From Henckelia pumila (Eukaryota > Streptophyta > Magnoliopsida > Lamiales > Gesneriaceae), in assembly GCF_033568475.1 (NCBI RefSeq), contig NC_133120.1:95312151-95376150 (forward strand): DNA of 64,000 nucleotides, given 5' to 3'. The stretch's first letter is position 1. Each line of letters starts with the position of its first letter. A program made the translations under genes and the position numbers. The notes under the pieces are model-generated. The model made no database searches and was not told the origin of the DNA. It saw nothing but the letters and a program-made list of their open reading frames with translations. Below are positions 10,387 to 23,625 of this stretch, piece after piece.

Positions 10387-13181
10387 TGAAACGTCTAGGA
10401 CTCTTTAAACTTAAATGCGAAATTTTTTTTTAAAAAAATAATAACAATACATATATGCCCATACATATATGTATCACATTTAAAATAAAATACTACTTCT
10501 TAGTAGTAACTTAAATAAAAATAAACAAATAAATAGTTAAAAAGGGTTTCATGCAAAAAACAAAAATAGTAAATAATACATGTTTGAAACTCTCATATGG
10601 GGAAATAATAAAATAGAAATATGCAACTTGTTTTAAAAACTCAACGTCATAAAAATAAATGTATCTTAAAACATCATCTAAAAACTGCAACGGTCACGGA
10701 GCCACTGTTCCGTGAGCTTATACATCCTCACCACCGGTAGGAGCTACATAAGTATCATCTGACTCACCTGCACCATATAAGCGTAGTGAGCCTAGGGGCT
10801 CAAGATGTCTAAACTTGGATATCAAGGTTTAAACTAATGCATCACATAATCATACTAATACATATACATGATACATGAGCATGCATGAAAACATTTTTCA
10901 TAACATAAATGCTGAATCATAAATCTTAAGCACAAACATCATCTTTCTTCATCATACATAACATAGTTGAGCATGGTATTTTTGAAACAGTCTATGGTCA
11001 TATCCGTAAGTGTGACGCTTATCTGGGCCGACTGATCAGTCTCATGAACCAACGTACGTGGCGGTGATAAATCACCTCCTATGGTAGTAAACTACCTCAT
11101 AAATCATATATCATATGGTGGATAACCACTCTTATGTCACACTACTTCAATTTCCATCAAGAAAATATTTTTGCTCAACTCATACATAATCATAATCATA
11201 TCATATAAAATTTCATGAATGCATGCACTGAAAATTTGTGCGTAATATATATTTAATTGATTTTTTCATAATAAATATAATTATACTTAAAATATAAACT
11301 TCTTGCATAAAAATAATTAAATATATATTCCGGACTTAGTTATTTTTCATGGGTTGGTCCAGACTGCTGGTCACTCACTCTAAGCCCATTAAACTTAAAT
11401 AAGAGCCCAATTATCATATTTTAGCCCAAATAACTTAACTAAACTTAACTGGACCTAAATAAAAATATTTAAGCCCATTAACTTAAATAAACCCAATAAG
11501 ACACTAGACTGGCCCAAAAATCCTCTGACTGACCCAAAAATTCCCATGGGCTCCCAAGCCCATAAAAATCATTGGGCTAACTTAAATAAATTATTTAAAG
11601 CCCAAAATAAAATTATTTGGAAGCCCAAATAATTTTATTTCTAATTAATTGGCCCAAAAACCAATTAAAACCTTAAACACTTAAAAATTAAAAATAGTCG
11701 AGCCCGGCCCACCTAACCTAGACCCGGACCAACCTGAACCGACCCACAAATTACCAGAACCGATCCAAGCTCCAAGACCCGACCCGGACCTGCCCAAAAC
11801 CCTAAACTCGTTTCCCTCTTGTTTCTTACTCTCGGCTGCGAACAGCTTCTGTTCAGAGGCATCGGCCGCCCTACTCCGGCCACCAAATGGCCGGAGCACC
11901 ACCACCTACACCTAGAAGACTTCAAGAAATTTCCAGAAAGCTAAAAACCAGCCCAAACGGAGTCCTAACGAAGGAGAACGAACCAAAACAAAATCTGCCT
12001 AATTTCTGCTCGCGCGCTGCGCGCGATGCCGGACTTCTGGCCATTCGGCCGCCCAACTCCGACCATCACTGGCTAGAGAACTATCTGAGATAACTTCCTC
12101 TATGTCTTGGGGTTCTAACCCAATTGGAATCACCCTCAAACCTGTCCTATACAGTGCACACGAACCATTCTCCCAAAATCGCTCAAACTGCGACCTTCTA
12201 TGCAACCAGAAGATATTGTTTCGGTTCAGACCAACCTTGGCTCAAACCACTCGAACCACTCGACCCTAAGGCACCCTAGGACACCCCTTGACCGAGCCCC
12301 AGCCTCTGGACCATACCATGCTTGGCAAAAATGTGAGTCATGACCAATCAAGCAAGAACATGCATCAATACAAGGCATACATGCATAAACTCGAAATTTT
12401 CATGAAAAATCTGAAATAAAACACATCATGCAAGAGTAATAGCTTATATGGTGGCCAAATAAAAGTTTTAGACATGCCTTTTAATCTTTGAATGGAGATT
12501 GATGCGTTTACGAGACTCCGCGACGACGAACGGACCAAAATCTCCAAAAATCTATGAAGGATCGGCTATGGACTTTGTTTTCTGCTGGAAGCCGATGAAA
12601 AATTGAAGAATGGGGTGGGGGAGGCGGCTGATGGGAGAATCAACGTAGGTTTAGGGTAGATAAGATAAATTTTTGGTTAATTAGAATTTAACTCGGATAA
12701 TAACTAATTTAGGATAAAATCATACCTAAAATATAATATTTAAAACTCAAACATAATATATAATTCTGATAATGAAACCAAAATCCCGAAATTAATAATT
12801 AAGGGATTTTTAAAAATCAATAAAAGTTATTAAAATGACTTATTTTGGCCAAAAATCAATTCTTAAATAAATATGTAATTAAGTACTAAAATTTTCTTGA
12901 CAAAATACCTTAAAAATTATTTTAAGGCTCATAAAACTCATAAAATATTTTTGGCTAAGAATTTTGGTATCTCGTCCGTACACGGTCCCGTCTATGCGAT
13001 CAAAAATAATAAATTCTTTAAAAATCTAGAATTTCCATAATTATGGGTTAAATGCTAAAATAAATTAAATCATGCATATAAATCACATAATATCACATAA
13101 ATACATTTAACCCTGAAATTAAAAATTAATTTATCCTAATTATGCATGCGGATTTACGTTTTAAAATTTCCGGGTGTTACA
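10387..13181 (-). repeat. Gypsy LTR, 3' copy (left)
   Basis: It starts TGAAACG and ends GTTACA on the plus strand, so in element orientation it opens with TGTAACACCC, a common opening of plant chromovirus LTRs. It aligns along its whole length with 25820-28611. Short open frames inside it occur in both copies because the LTR is duplicated; none resembles a known protein. Confidence 0.92.
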
Positions 13182-13195
13182 ATTCTCCCCCCCTT
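13182..13195 (-). other. polypurine tract of the Gypsy element
   Basis: Read on the minus strand, a G-rich purine run (AAGGGGGGGAGAAT) directly abuts the TGTAAC start of the 3' LTR. This is the expected place for the plus-strand priming tract. Confidence 0.8.
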
Positions 13196-13214
13196 AAATT
13201 GAATTTCGTCCTCG

Positions 13215-13634
13215 AAATTAAAGTACTTACCCGAATAGATCTGGGTAGCAAGTTCTCATGTCTGCCTCGGTCTCCCAAGTGGCTTCCTCCTCGGAGTGAT
13301 TCAAACACTGGACTTTGACCATCGGTATGACCCGCGTCCTCAGTCTCCGCTCCTCCCTAGCGAAGATCCGAATCGGCCTCTCCTCAAATGCTAAATCCGG
13401 TGCTAACTGTAGAGGCTCGTAATCCAACACATGTGTCGGATTCAAGACGTATCTCCGTAGCATGGATACATGAAAGACGTTGTGCACTTCCGCAAGCCCT
13501 GGTGGCAAAGCCAAACGGTAGGCCAACGTGCCAACTCTCTCCAAGATCTCAAAAGGCCCAATATACCTCGGATTCAGCTTACCTCTTCGACCAAATCTCA
13601 TCACCCCTTTAGTAGGTGATACTTTCAGAAACAC
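13215..13634 (-). pseudogene. Gypsy integrase C-terminus with chromodomain-like tail (fossil)
   Basis: The readable minus-strand text shows the integrase C-terminal phrases RYIGPFEIL and [14 protein letters not shown] chromodomain-like end follows, with [16 protein letters not shown] and a final YPDLF. This tail is typical of Tekay/Del chromoviruses, where it helps direct insertion to heterochromatin. It is separated from the rest of the integrase by the nested Copia element. Confidence 0.85.
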
Positions 13635-13639
13635 ATGAT
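13635..13639. repeat. target-site duplication (ATGAT), left flank of Copia element
   Basis: ATGAT precedes the left Copia LTR and recurs at 23024-23028 just after the right LTR. This fixes the borders of the nested insertion. Confidence 0.93.
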
Positions 13640-15534
13640 TGTTGGAAAAAACGTGTTCAGATCAATTAAGAATTGATACCCGGTGCAGCGAAAGTTTAAA
13701 AATTTTATTTTTATATATGGAACGATTCCATATCATGGGTATCAAAACTTTACGATTAAATTATGCAAGTAAAATAATAATAATCACAATTAATAATATT
13801 TTACCTCTTCAAGCAACGTTTTGATTATGGACACCAACAGAATTTAATCTGCTCTTCTTGTATATCCTGGAAACCGATGGCTTCACGATCAATCTCCGGA
13901 ATAAGGTCCACGAACAGAAAACAGAAACCCTCTGATTGATTGCACTAGAAATCAATCAGATGTTTATCGATGAGAATAAACAGATTTGCTCTGTCAATTC
14001 AGAATGTAATTTTCCGAAAAATCACAAACTGAATTTTCTCAAAAAGGGACAGAGGATTTCGAAAATCCCCTTGAAATAATATGAGTGATTTTCGAAAATT
14101 GCTAGAATGAATTCTTGTGATTTTCGAACACTACTCATCTATTTATAGATAATTTCTAGACTAGATTAAGTTATGATTGTATTAGGACTCTAACTCCTTA
14201 GGGCCCACAATCCATAACTTAAGCCCAACAAGCCAAGCCCGTTATTATAGAAATTAATATAAAATTCATCATGACTCCGATTGATAAACTGATTTCACCA
14301 ATGTGCACAGAAACCATTTCTGCATCTTTTAAAGTCAAGATAATTTTTCTGAATCCGAATTCAGTGATTTTCAAAAATGCCCATCCCTATGTCATTTTAG
14401 AAAATTCCACTCTCTTTTAGTTAAGAAGTCCAACTTCTCTTTCATTAAATTTAACTCTTTAAATTTAACTATCTCAATGGGGTTTAGTAATCCATTACTT
14501 GTGTGACCCTCAATGGTTCAGGGATACAGCTAGCCGTGGGCTCACAACTCCTTGTGACTCGGAACAACAATTTCCGACTTGCCCAACGAATCATGGTAAG
14601 AGCGTCTAGCAACATCGCCCCATGATTCCCTAGGTATCACTGATAGTGCCTGCAAGAACCAATAGATTTTGGTTAGCGTACAGTACGGTCCCTTTATCCA
14701 TATATCCCGATCGAATCAACAACCATTGGTGCATCGAGAGTCGTTCAAGATTCGATAACTATGCATTACATCTTGGAGATCAAATAGTGACATCGCATGT
14801 GTTACTATAAAAACCGAGTAACCTAAAACACATCATGTACTCTGGTCAGAGATTCGTTACACTAATATCTCCTCAGATCGGATATCCGCACTCGCAAGTA
14901 TGTGGTGAATCCTTGACAATAAAGCATCGACTCCTATATGTGTCGTAACTGTACCCAATCCCGACACCTGATGACCCCAATAGAGTCGGTAAACGAGTCA
15001 AAGTACAGTACTAGCATATATAGTCTCAATGATGTTTCAAGTAGTTAGGACTAATGGTGTACAACCAAAACCGCGGACTTTATCCACTCGATAAGTGATA
15101 ACCACTTGGAAAGTCCGAATAGGGTAGTTCGATCATTCATCATATGAATATCCATTTGCATGCTTTGAACATCTCCATGTCCATTACCAATGAAACGTGG
15201 TACTTGGCATCACAAATGCTAGTCTCAATCTCGAGCGATCCTTATCCTTATTAGCGGACGGCTCAATTGACTAGGAACTGTTTAGAATATACAGTGACTA
15301 TAAGATGTGTTTCATAATAGTGATATCTCTTTATTCAATATCTCATCTTACTTACACTATAGTATATTCAAGGTCTTTATCAAAACAATAATAGTATATC
15401 ACAATATAACAATATGAAGAAAGACAAAGAAAATGCCATTAATGAATGTAAATTATATTAAACAAATATTGTTTATACATAGAGTCATAAAAGCCCTTAG
15501 CCACAAGTTGGCTAACCGGGCACCCACTCTTTCA
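13640..15534 (-). repeat. Copia LTR, 3' copy (left)
   Basis: It begins TGTTGGAAAA and ends CTTTCA. It matches 21160-23023 along its whole length, with about 50-60 substitutions and a few indels, the largest about 30 bases. Confidence 0.93.
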
Positions 15535-15545
15535 ATCTCCCACTT
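15535..15545 (-). other. polypurine tract of the Copia element
   Basis: On the minus strand the purine run AAGTGGGAGAT directly precedes the 3' LTR, in the standard position for plus-strand priming. Confidence 0.8.
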
Positions 15546-15548
15546 GCC

Positions 15549-18310
15549 CTAAAGCCAACTAGTCATACTACGTAATCCCATTGCTTCGCGATGTTTGTCA
15601 AACAATGGTCCTGACAAGGGCTTAGTAAGTGGATCAGCGATATTGTCTGTAGAGGCCACTCTCTCAACAGTGATGTCTCCTCTTTCCACAATCTCCCGGA
15701 TGATGTGGTATTTCCTCAGTACGTGTTTGGATATTTGATGAGACCTTGGTTCCTTTGCCTGAGCAACGGCACCAGTGTTGTCGCAGTACACCGGAACTGG
15801 ACCAACAGCTTCAGGAATTACGCCCAACTCTTGGACGAAATTCCTCATCCAAACGACCTCTTTAGCAGCAGCTGATGCTGCAATGTATTCTGCCTCAGTG
15901 GTGGAATCCGCTGTGGTGTCCTTCTTGGAACTCTTCCAAGAGACAGCACCGCCATTGAGCATGAATACAAATCCAGAGGTTGACTTCGAGTCATCCACGT
16001 TGCTTTGGAAGCTAGAGTCGGTATAGCCTTCCAATTTCAATTCTCTTTCTCCATAAACCATTAATATATTCTTAGTCCTTCTCAAGTACTTAAGAATATC
16101 CTTCACGGCTTTCCAATGCATTTGACCGGGGTTGGCCTGATATCTGCTCGTGACACTCAGAGCAAAGGCTACATCCGGTCTAGTAGATATCATCTCATAC
16201 ATAATACTACCTATGGCTGACGCATATGGTATGTGTGTCATTTTCTCTATCTCTTCATCAGTCTTGGTACACATAGACTTGGATAGAGAAACTCCATGAC
16301 ACATAGGTAGATGTCCTCTCTTGGACTCATCCATAGAAAACCTTTTCAATATGGTGTCGATGTAGGTTGCTTGAGTGAGTCCTATCATTCTCTTAGATCT
16401 ATCTCTATAGATCTGTATCCCTAGAATATAGGAGGCCTCACCCAAATCCTTCATCGAGAATCTACCTGATAACCATATCTTTGTTGACTGCAACATCCCT
16501 ACGTCATTCACAATGAGTAGGATGTCATCAACATAAAGCACTAAGAACATCACCGCACCCTTAACTACTTTTTTGTACACGCACGGTTCCTCCAGGTTTT
16601 TGATGAAACCAAAGTCCTTTATTGTTTCATCAAATTTTTGGTTCCAACTTCTTGATGCTTGTTTGAGACCATAAATTGATCTCTGAGGCTTGCATACCTT
16701 ATGCTCGCTTCCCATGGATGTGAATCCCTCGGGCTGCATCATATAGATTTCTTCCTTAATGTTTCCATTAAGAAATACAGTATTCACATCCATTTTCCAT
16801 ATCTCATAGTCATACCATGATGCTATGGTAATAAGGATTCTTTTGGACTTGAACATTGCGACTGGTGAAAAGGTTTCATCATAGTCAACTCCTTGTCTTT
16901 GAGTATAACCTTTTCCTACCAATCGTGCCTTGTAGGTTAGTACCTTGCCATCAGGCCCAAGTTTTCTCTTGTAGATCCATTTACACCCTATTGGAACAAT
17001 TCCATCGGGAGGATCTACTAAAGACCAAACTTGGTTTGTATGCATCGAGTCTATTTCCGACTGCATAGCATCAAGCCATAAATTCGAATCCGCATCAGAA
17101 ATTGCTTCCTTGAAGTTTCTTGGATCACATCCAATGTCGGGTTCACTTTGTTCCCCTTCAAGAAGAAGACCATATCGAATAGGAGGTCTAGAAGTCCTCT
17201 CGGATCTCCTAGATGTAGGCGTGTCCACTGAAAGTTCTTGAGGTGTGAGATCGTTATTTTGTATCTCAGGTTCTTCTCGAATTTCTTCGAGTTCCATCAT
17301 CTTGCCTTTCTTATCTAATAAAAACTCCTTCTCCATGAAGGTGGCATTCCTCGAAACAAACACTTTTGTTTCAGTAGGATGATAGAAATAATATCCGATT
17401 GAATTCTTCGGATATCCTACAAAATAACATAAGGTGGATCGACTATCCAACTTATCTCCCACTGTCTGCTTCACGTAAGTAGGACATCCCCAAATCCTCA
17501 AGTACGAATACTTGGGAGCTTTGTCATTCCATAACTCGTATGGAGTTTTATTCACTGCTTTGGTGTAAACATTGTTCAACAACAACACCGCCGTTTCAAG
17601 TGAATAGCCCCAAAATGAAGGAGGTAGCTCAGTGAAGCTCATCATAGATTAAACCATGTCCAACAAAGTTCGATTGCGACGCTCCGAGATACCATTCAGC
17701 TGAGGTGTCATAGGAGGAGTCCACTGAGAGAGAATCCCATTCTCTTTTAGATAGCTCAAAAACTCGGTACTTAAGTATTCTCCACCTCGATCCGATCGAA
17801 GTACTTTAATACTTCTACCTTGTTTGTTTTCTACTTCAGCCTTGAATTCTTTGAACTTTTCAAATGATTCAGACTTATATTTCATTAAATATAAATACCC
17901 ATACCTCGAATAATCATCAGTAAAGGTAATAAAGTAGGTGTGACCAAATTTAGTACCGATACTAAATGGTCCGCAAACATCTGTATGGATCAAATCCAAC
18001 AGATTTTGACTACGCTCAGGCTTTCCTTTGAAAGGAGATTTAGTCATTTTTCCTTTTAGGCAGGACTCACAAGTAGGTAGAGAGTTAATATCAGACATAT
18101 CAAACATGCCCTCTCCCACTAGCTTGTTCATCCTCCTTGAGGAAATATGACCTAGCCTAGCGTGCCAAAGGTTTGCCGGGTTTTGACTATCATTTTTCCT
18201 TTTATTTGTTGTTACCGGTTTATCAACATAATTAATTGGAACGTCTTTTAATTTTAAGTTATATAGATCGTTTTCAAGTTGTCCATTTCCAATCAAACAT
18301 TCATTCTTGT
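15549..18310 (-). pseudogene. Copia pol region: integrase, reverse transcriptase, RNase H (fossil)
   Basis: Integrase occupies about 17.6-18.3 kb, with an HHCC-type zinc-binding start (WHARLGHIS and CESCLKGK) and core phrases DVCGPF, DDYSRYGY and SDRGGEY. Reverse transcriptase lies at about 16.2-17.0 kb, with KMDVNTVFLNG, YGLKQASR and the catalytic YVDDIL. RNase H lies at about 15.6-16.1 kb, with GYTDSSF, TEAEYIA and YCDNTGAV, ending in the KHVLRKYHIIRE region. Domain order identifies Ty1/Copia. The coding text is broken. Confidence 0.93.
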
Positions 18311-18640
18311 ATATTGCAAATCTCATTTACAAAATTACAAGAAAAACCATCTCTATCAAGCATAGAAACAGAAATAATGTTTTTAACTAAATCTGACACA
18401 AATAAAACATCTCTAAAAAATAACTTAAAATTGTTCTGCAAAACTAAATAAACTTCTCCCACTGCTTTGGCTTCAACTCTGGAACCATTTCCGAGCCTCA
18501 GCTGGGTCTCACCCATCCTAAGCTTACGACTTCTTGTCATCACCTGCAAATCATTGCAAATGTGAGATCCACATCCGGTATCTAATACCCAAGAAGTAGT
18601 ATTAAGTGAAACATTTATTTCAATGTAAAACATACCCTTT
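18300..18640 (-). pseudogene. Copia aspartic protease region (fossil)
   Basis: The phrase WVLDTGCGSHICND is the Copia protease active site (DTGCGSH in place of the more common DSGAS/T). It sits between the Gag zinc knuckle and the integrase, as expected. Confidence 0.85.
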
Positions 18641-18644
18641 GCAG

Positions 18645-19462
18645 TTCGCTACTGCTCGAGGTATTCCTTGCAGTTACGTTTCCAATGACCGGGTTTCTTG
18701 CAGTGATGGCAAACATCTCCAGATATGTTCACGTTTAAAGCTTTTGTTTTGGCCTTCTTTTGTGGTAAAATTTTCTTGGGTGGGGCAGAACGTTTCTTAC
18801 CCTTTCCACTTGGCCCCTTCTTGGAGTAAGAAGAGGAGCCAACCAAGAGTACCAATTTATCCTTCTTTAATGTGGCCTCATAAGACACAAGCATATTGAC
18901 CATCTCTTCAAGGGTGGCCTATATCTTGTTCATATTGAAGTTCACCACAAATCCGTCAAACGACGAAGGAAGTGAAAGAAGTAACAAGTCCGCGTTTAGT
19001 TCATGCTCCAATGTCAAATCGAGTGTTACCAACTTTTCAATGAGCCCATTCATGTGTATCCCATGCTCACGGACCGAAGTCCCATCTCGCATGCGGCATG
19101 TCATGAGCTCTTTGACGGTGGCATACCTCTCCGACCTTGACTGAGCTCCAAAAAGTTCCTTGAGGTGCATGTGTATGTCAGAAGCATTCACGACATCCTC
19201 AAATCGTCTCTGGAGTTCATCAGACATTGAAGCTTGCATATAGCATTTAGCCTTGACATCATGGTCCCACCATTGATCAAGTTTTGCCAATTCTTCCGGA
19301 CTTATATTAGCCGGTGCTTCCTTTGGAGGATTCTATTTTAACACGTAGAAAATTTTCTCCGAGTTTAGAACAATCTTTAATTTACGGAACCATTCCGTAT
19401 AGTTTGCGCCAGTCAATTTGTTTTGTTCGAGAATTGAGTATAGTGGATTGCGCGAATTCATT
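18645..19462 (-). pseudogene. Copia Gag region with CCHC zinc knuckle (fossil)
   Basis: Near 19.46 kb the text opens with the Copia Gag phrase NKLTGANYTEW. A body with SLPSSFDGF follows, and it ends with a basic stretch and a CHHCKKPGHWKRNC knuckle. This protein would form the retrotransposon particle and bind its RNA. The coding text is broken. Confidence 0.85.
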
Positions 19463-19464
19463 GT

Positions 19465-21146
19465 AATGAAATACTGAAAAGAAACAGACAATAATCAGTT
19501 ATTGTTTAATTAATTTACTAAGACATAAAATATGGCGAAATTTAATTTTATGAATTTCACTCCCACTATTTTAACGATTTCACTACCCTCTAGTGAAAAC
19601 GGGAAACTCCTTTCCTTAGTGGGAACATGAAGTCCAATTGACAAATCATAGTCCCGAATAATATCAGCCAACCATAATTTTCAAAAGGTAGAGCCCAATT
19701 ACTTCCAAAGTAACCCCCATGTTTTTACCTCATGTCCAATAAGAGCCCAATAATATGACGCCGTTTATTGTGACATGTCAAGATAACCCATCAATATTAA
19801 GTTGTGATGGACGATTGCCATGTGGATCCCCCAATAATATGAGCCAATCCCATGGGAGTTCCACCCAACTTACAACATGTGTCGATCCAATGTACAGCTT
19901 TCCGACGAACGGGTCCCCCCAATAATATGAGCCGGACCGTATCCGCGGGTAGCATCTCATACATTGATCGTTGATGGAAGGTAGGAACATTTAAAAAATA
20001 TTTAAATTCCCTTTTATAAATCTTGATATCAATTTTAAATCATATTTAAAATGAGGGATTTTAATTTTTGAAAATTTGTCTCATCATGCAATTTATGTAT
20101 GCTTGCGGGATTCATACAATTTAGTCTAAACATGCATACATCAATAATATCATATATTATTTAAGGATGATTGATCCCATTATCTAATCGACCTGTGGTT
20201 GCCAATCACGAGTCTAAGTCCAATCCTAGGTGATATGCAAGTATGCAATGCAATCCTATTACATTGAGCTTCCATTTACATTTCTTCGGTCTTTATCGTC
20301 TGCTGGGCCCACCATTGTCTTCAAATCTTTATCTCCCACTAAGTCTAACAAATTTACAATAAATTTCGATGACAAGTAGGGGATACATATTTAAGGGGTG
20401 GAAATGGGCCATAAACCAAGCCCACTTTTTATTACAAATGACAATTCAAATTAGGCTATAAACCAAGCCCATTAATAAAACCCAACAACAATAAAACCAA
20501 ATGTAAATAACTTAACATACACCTACAAACTTGGTCATAACAATCGATCATCCTTTTATTCAATAATTAATTCAATAATTAAATAATTGGATAACATGCA
20601 ATGACATCATATTTAAAAAGATAAAATCAAATTTTATCTTATCCTTTCATAAGATCATATCTTATCATCAATTGTACCAAAATAATTGATTTTAAAAAAT
20701 CTAATTTAACGGATAAAATTTATAAATTTTCCAAAAATTCAAATTTATCCAAAAATCAATTTTAAAATTTTCGGACTCCAACAATTCGATCCGATGCCTC
20801 GTGAACCAATCAAAAATAATTTTCGATCGGACCAAAAACTAGAATTTCAAAATATTAAAATTTTAATTAAAAAAATCAATTTTAATTTTTCCCGGGCTAC
20901 CCGGGACAATCCCGGGCAGCCCGCGCCCCAAAATGGGGGGCCCGGGCAGGGCAGCGCCCAGCACTGCCCTGGGCAGCGACGATCGCTGCCCTGGGCAGCG
21001 ATCCAATCGCTGCCCTTGGGCAACGACGTTCGCTGCCCGATGTGCCCATTAAATTTTAATTTAAAATTTTGTTTTTGTTTCAAAAACCCGAGGTCAAAAA
21101 TTTTGTACAATCGATTAATTTAATCGTTTGATCTGAGAGCAACCTG
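19465..21146 (-). other. Copia untranslated leader, with GC-rich palindromes
   Basis: This 1.7-kb stretch between the primer site and Gag codes for nothing recognisable. It repeats the phrase CCAATAATATGA several times (19.75-19.93 kb). At 20880-21050 it switches from AT-rich to very GC-rich DNA made of short palindromes such as CGCTGCCCTGGGCAGCG, which would fold strongly in the RNA. Confidence 0.7.
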
Positions 21147-21158
21147 GCTCTGATACCA
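21147..21158 (-). other. primer-binding site (tRNA-iMet) of the Copia element
   Basis: On the minus strand TGGTATCAGAGC lies one base inside the 5' LTR. This is the standard plant retrotransposon site, complementary to the 3' end of initiator methionine tRNA. Confidence 0.93.
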
Positions 21159-21159
21159 C

Positions 21160-23023
21160 TGTTGGAAAAAACGTGTTCAGATCAATTAAGAATTGATACC
21201 CGGTGCAGCGGAAGTTTAAAAATTTTATTTTTATATATGGAACGATTCCATATCATGGGTATCAAAACTTTATGATTAAATTATGCAAGTAAAATAATAA
21301 TAATCACAATTAATAATATTTTACCTCTTCAAGCAACAGCTTGATTATGGGCACCAACAGAATTTAATCTGCTCTTCTTGTATATCCCGGGAACTGATGG
21401 CTTCACGATCAATCTCCGGAATAAGGTCCACGAACAAAAAACAGAAACCCTCTGATTGATTGCACTAGAAATCAATCAGATGTTTATCGATGAGAATAAA
21501 CAGATTTGTTCTGTCAATTCAGAATGTAATTTTCCAAAAAATCACAAACTGAATTTTCTCAAAAAGGGACAGAGGATTTCGAAAATCCCCTTGAAATAAT
21601 ATGAGTGATTTTTGAAAATTGCTAGAATGAATTCTTGTGATTTTCGAACACTACTCATCTATTTATAGATAATTTCTAAACTAGATTAAGTTATGATTGT
21701 ATTAGGACTCTAACTTCTTAGGGCCCACAATCCATAACTTAAGCCCAACAAGCCAAGCCCGTTATTATAGAAATTAATATAAAATTCATCATGACTCCAA
21801 TTGATAAACTAATTTCACCAATGTGCACAAAAACCATTTCTGCACCTTTTAAAGTCAATATAATTTTTCTGAATCTGAATTCAGTGATTTCCAAAAATGT
21901 CCATCCCTATGTCATTTTAGGAAATTTCACTCCCTTTTAGTTAAGAAGTCCAACTTCTCTTTCATTAAATTTAAATCTTTAAATTTAACTATCTCAACGG
22001 GGTTTAGTAATCCATTACTTGTGTGACCCTCAATGGTTCAGGGATACAGCTAGCCGTGGGCTCACAACTCCTTGTGACTCGGAACAACAATTTCCGACTT
22101 GCCCAACGAATCATGGTAAGAGCGTCTAGCAACATCGCCCCATGATTCCCTAGGTATCACTGATAGTGCCTGCAAGAACCAGTAGATTTTGGTTAGCGTA
22201 CAGTACGGTCCCTTCATCCATATATCCCGATCGAATCAACAACCATTAGTGCATCGAGAGTCGTTCGAGATTCGATAACTATGCATTACATCTTAGAGAT
22301 CAAATAGTGACATCGCATGTGTTACTAGGAAAACCGAGTAACCTAAAACACATCATGTACTCTGGCCAGAGATTTGTCACACTAATATCTCCTCAGATCG
22401 CATAGGATATCCACACTCGCAAGTATGTGATGAATCCTTGACAACAAAGCATCGACTCCTATATGTGTCGTAAGTCGGTAAACGAGTCAAAGTACAGTAC
22501 TAGCATATATAGTCTCAATGATTTTTCAAGTAGTAAGGACTAATGGTGTACAACCAAAACCGCGGACTTTATCCACTCGATAAGTGATAACCACTTGGAA
22601 AGTCCGAATAGGGTAGTTCGATCATTCATCATATGAATATCCATTTGCATGCTTTGAACATCTCCATGTCCATTACCAATGAAACGTGGTACTTGGCATC
22701 ACAAATGCTAGTCTCAATCTCGAGCGATCCTTATCCTTATTAGCGGACGGCTCAATTGACTAGGAACTGTTTAGAATATACAGTGACTATAAGATGTGTT
22801 TCATAATAGTGATCTCTCTTTATTCACTATCTCATCTTACTTACACTATAGTATATTCAAGGCCTTTATCAAAACAACAATAGTATATCACAATATAACA
22901 ATATGAAGAAAGACAAAGAAAATGCCATTAATGAATGTAAATTATATTAAACAAAGATTGTTTATACATAGAGCCATAAAATCCTTTAGCCACAAGTTGG
23001 CTAACCGGGTACCCACTCTTTCA
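21160..23023 (-). repeat. Copia LTR, 5' copy (right)
   Basis: It begins TGTTGGAAAA and ends CTTTCA, followed by the ATGAT duplication. In element orientation it is the promoter-bearing LTR, because the primer site abuts it. Confidence 0.93.
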
Positions 23024-23625
23024 ATGATCACCAACAGCAAATTCAAGATCTCGTCGTCGAGTATCAGCATAACTCTTCTGACGACTCTGAGTCTGAGCAG
23101 TCCTCATCCGATTTCGAATCTGAATCACAACATCCGCAGTCTGCTGTACAATCTCAGGACCAAGTAGAATCCTCTCGCCAACCTCATCCCAATGCACGGG
23201 AGATCTGCATCTCCTCCCGTAGAGAGCTGCATAAGAAGTCATACCTATAGATGCCTGAAAGCCGTTGTTATAGGTAAATTCCACCAACGGCAATCTAGTC
23301 TCCCAAGAGCCCTGAAAGTCGTTGACATAAGCTCTCAGTAGATCCTCGAGAACCTGGATCACTCTCTCAGACTGACCATCTGTCTGGGGATGGAACGCTG
23401 TACTGAATAATAATCTAGTCCCCAATGCTGTGTGCGAACTCTTCCAGAAAGCAGATGTAAATCTCAGATCCCTGTCTGATACTATCGACACTGGTATGTC
23501 ATGCAGTCTAACAATCTCCTTGATATAAAGCTCTGCATACTGTGTCAACGAGTAAGTAGTCCTCACCGGCAAGAAATGAGCTGACTTGGTGGGTCTATCC
23601 ACGATCACCCATCTAGTTTCCAAGT
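23024..23625 (-). pseudogene. Gypsy integrase core (fossil)
   Basis: The minus-strand text shows VDRPTKSAHFLPV, SDRDLRFTSAFW, AFHPQTDGQSERVIQ and YNNGFQASIGM, the standard Ty3/Gypsy integrase core. The DDE acids sit in the VDR, SDRD and QSE phrases. Apart from the Copia insertion it continues directly into the C-terminal part at 13.2-13.6 kb. Confidence 0.88.

Larger units (their letters stand above)
13640..23023 (-). mobile_element. Ty1/Copia LTR retrotransposon fossil nested in the Gypsy element
   Basis: The 9.4-kb element has TG..CA LTRs of 1895 and 1864 bp, a 5-bp duplication, a perfect tRNA-iMet primer site and a purine tract. Domain order on the minus strand is Gag with CCHC knuckle, protease, integrase, reverse transcriptase and RNase H, the Copia order. 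Coding text is nearly complete but broken at about four or more places. The LTRs differ by about 3 percent by eye plus a few small indels, suggesting roughly one million years at 1.3e-8 changes per site per year. It must be younger than the Gypsy insertion it splits. Confidence 0.95.

Noticed and set aside
11887-12205. Small open frames repeated at 27318-27636
   Set aside because: They occur twice only because they lie in the two Gypsy LTRs; neither resembles a known protein.
20794-21123. Overlapping frames of about 90-110 codons on both strands
   Set aside because: They come from the GC-rich palindromes of the Copia leader, which lack stops on both strands.
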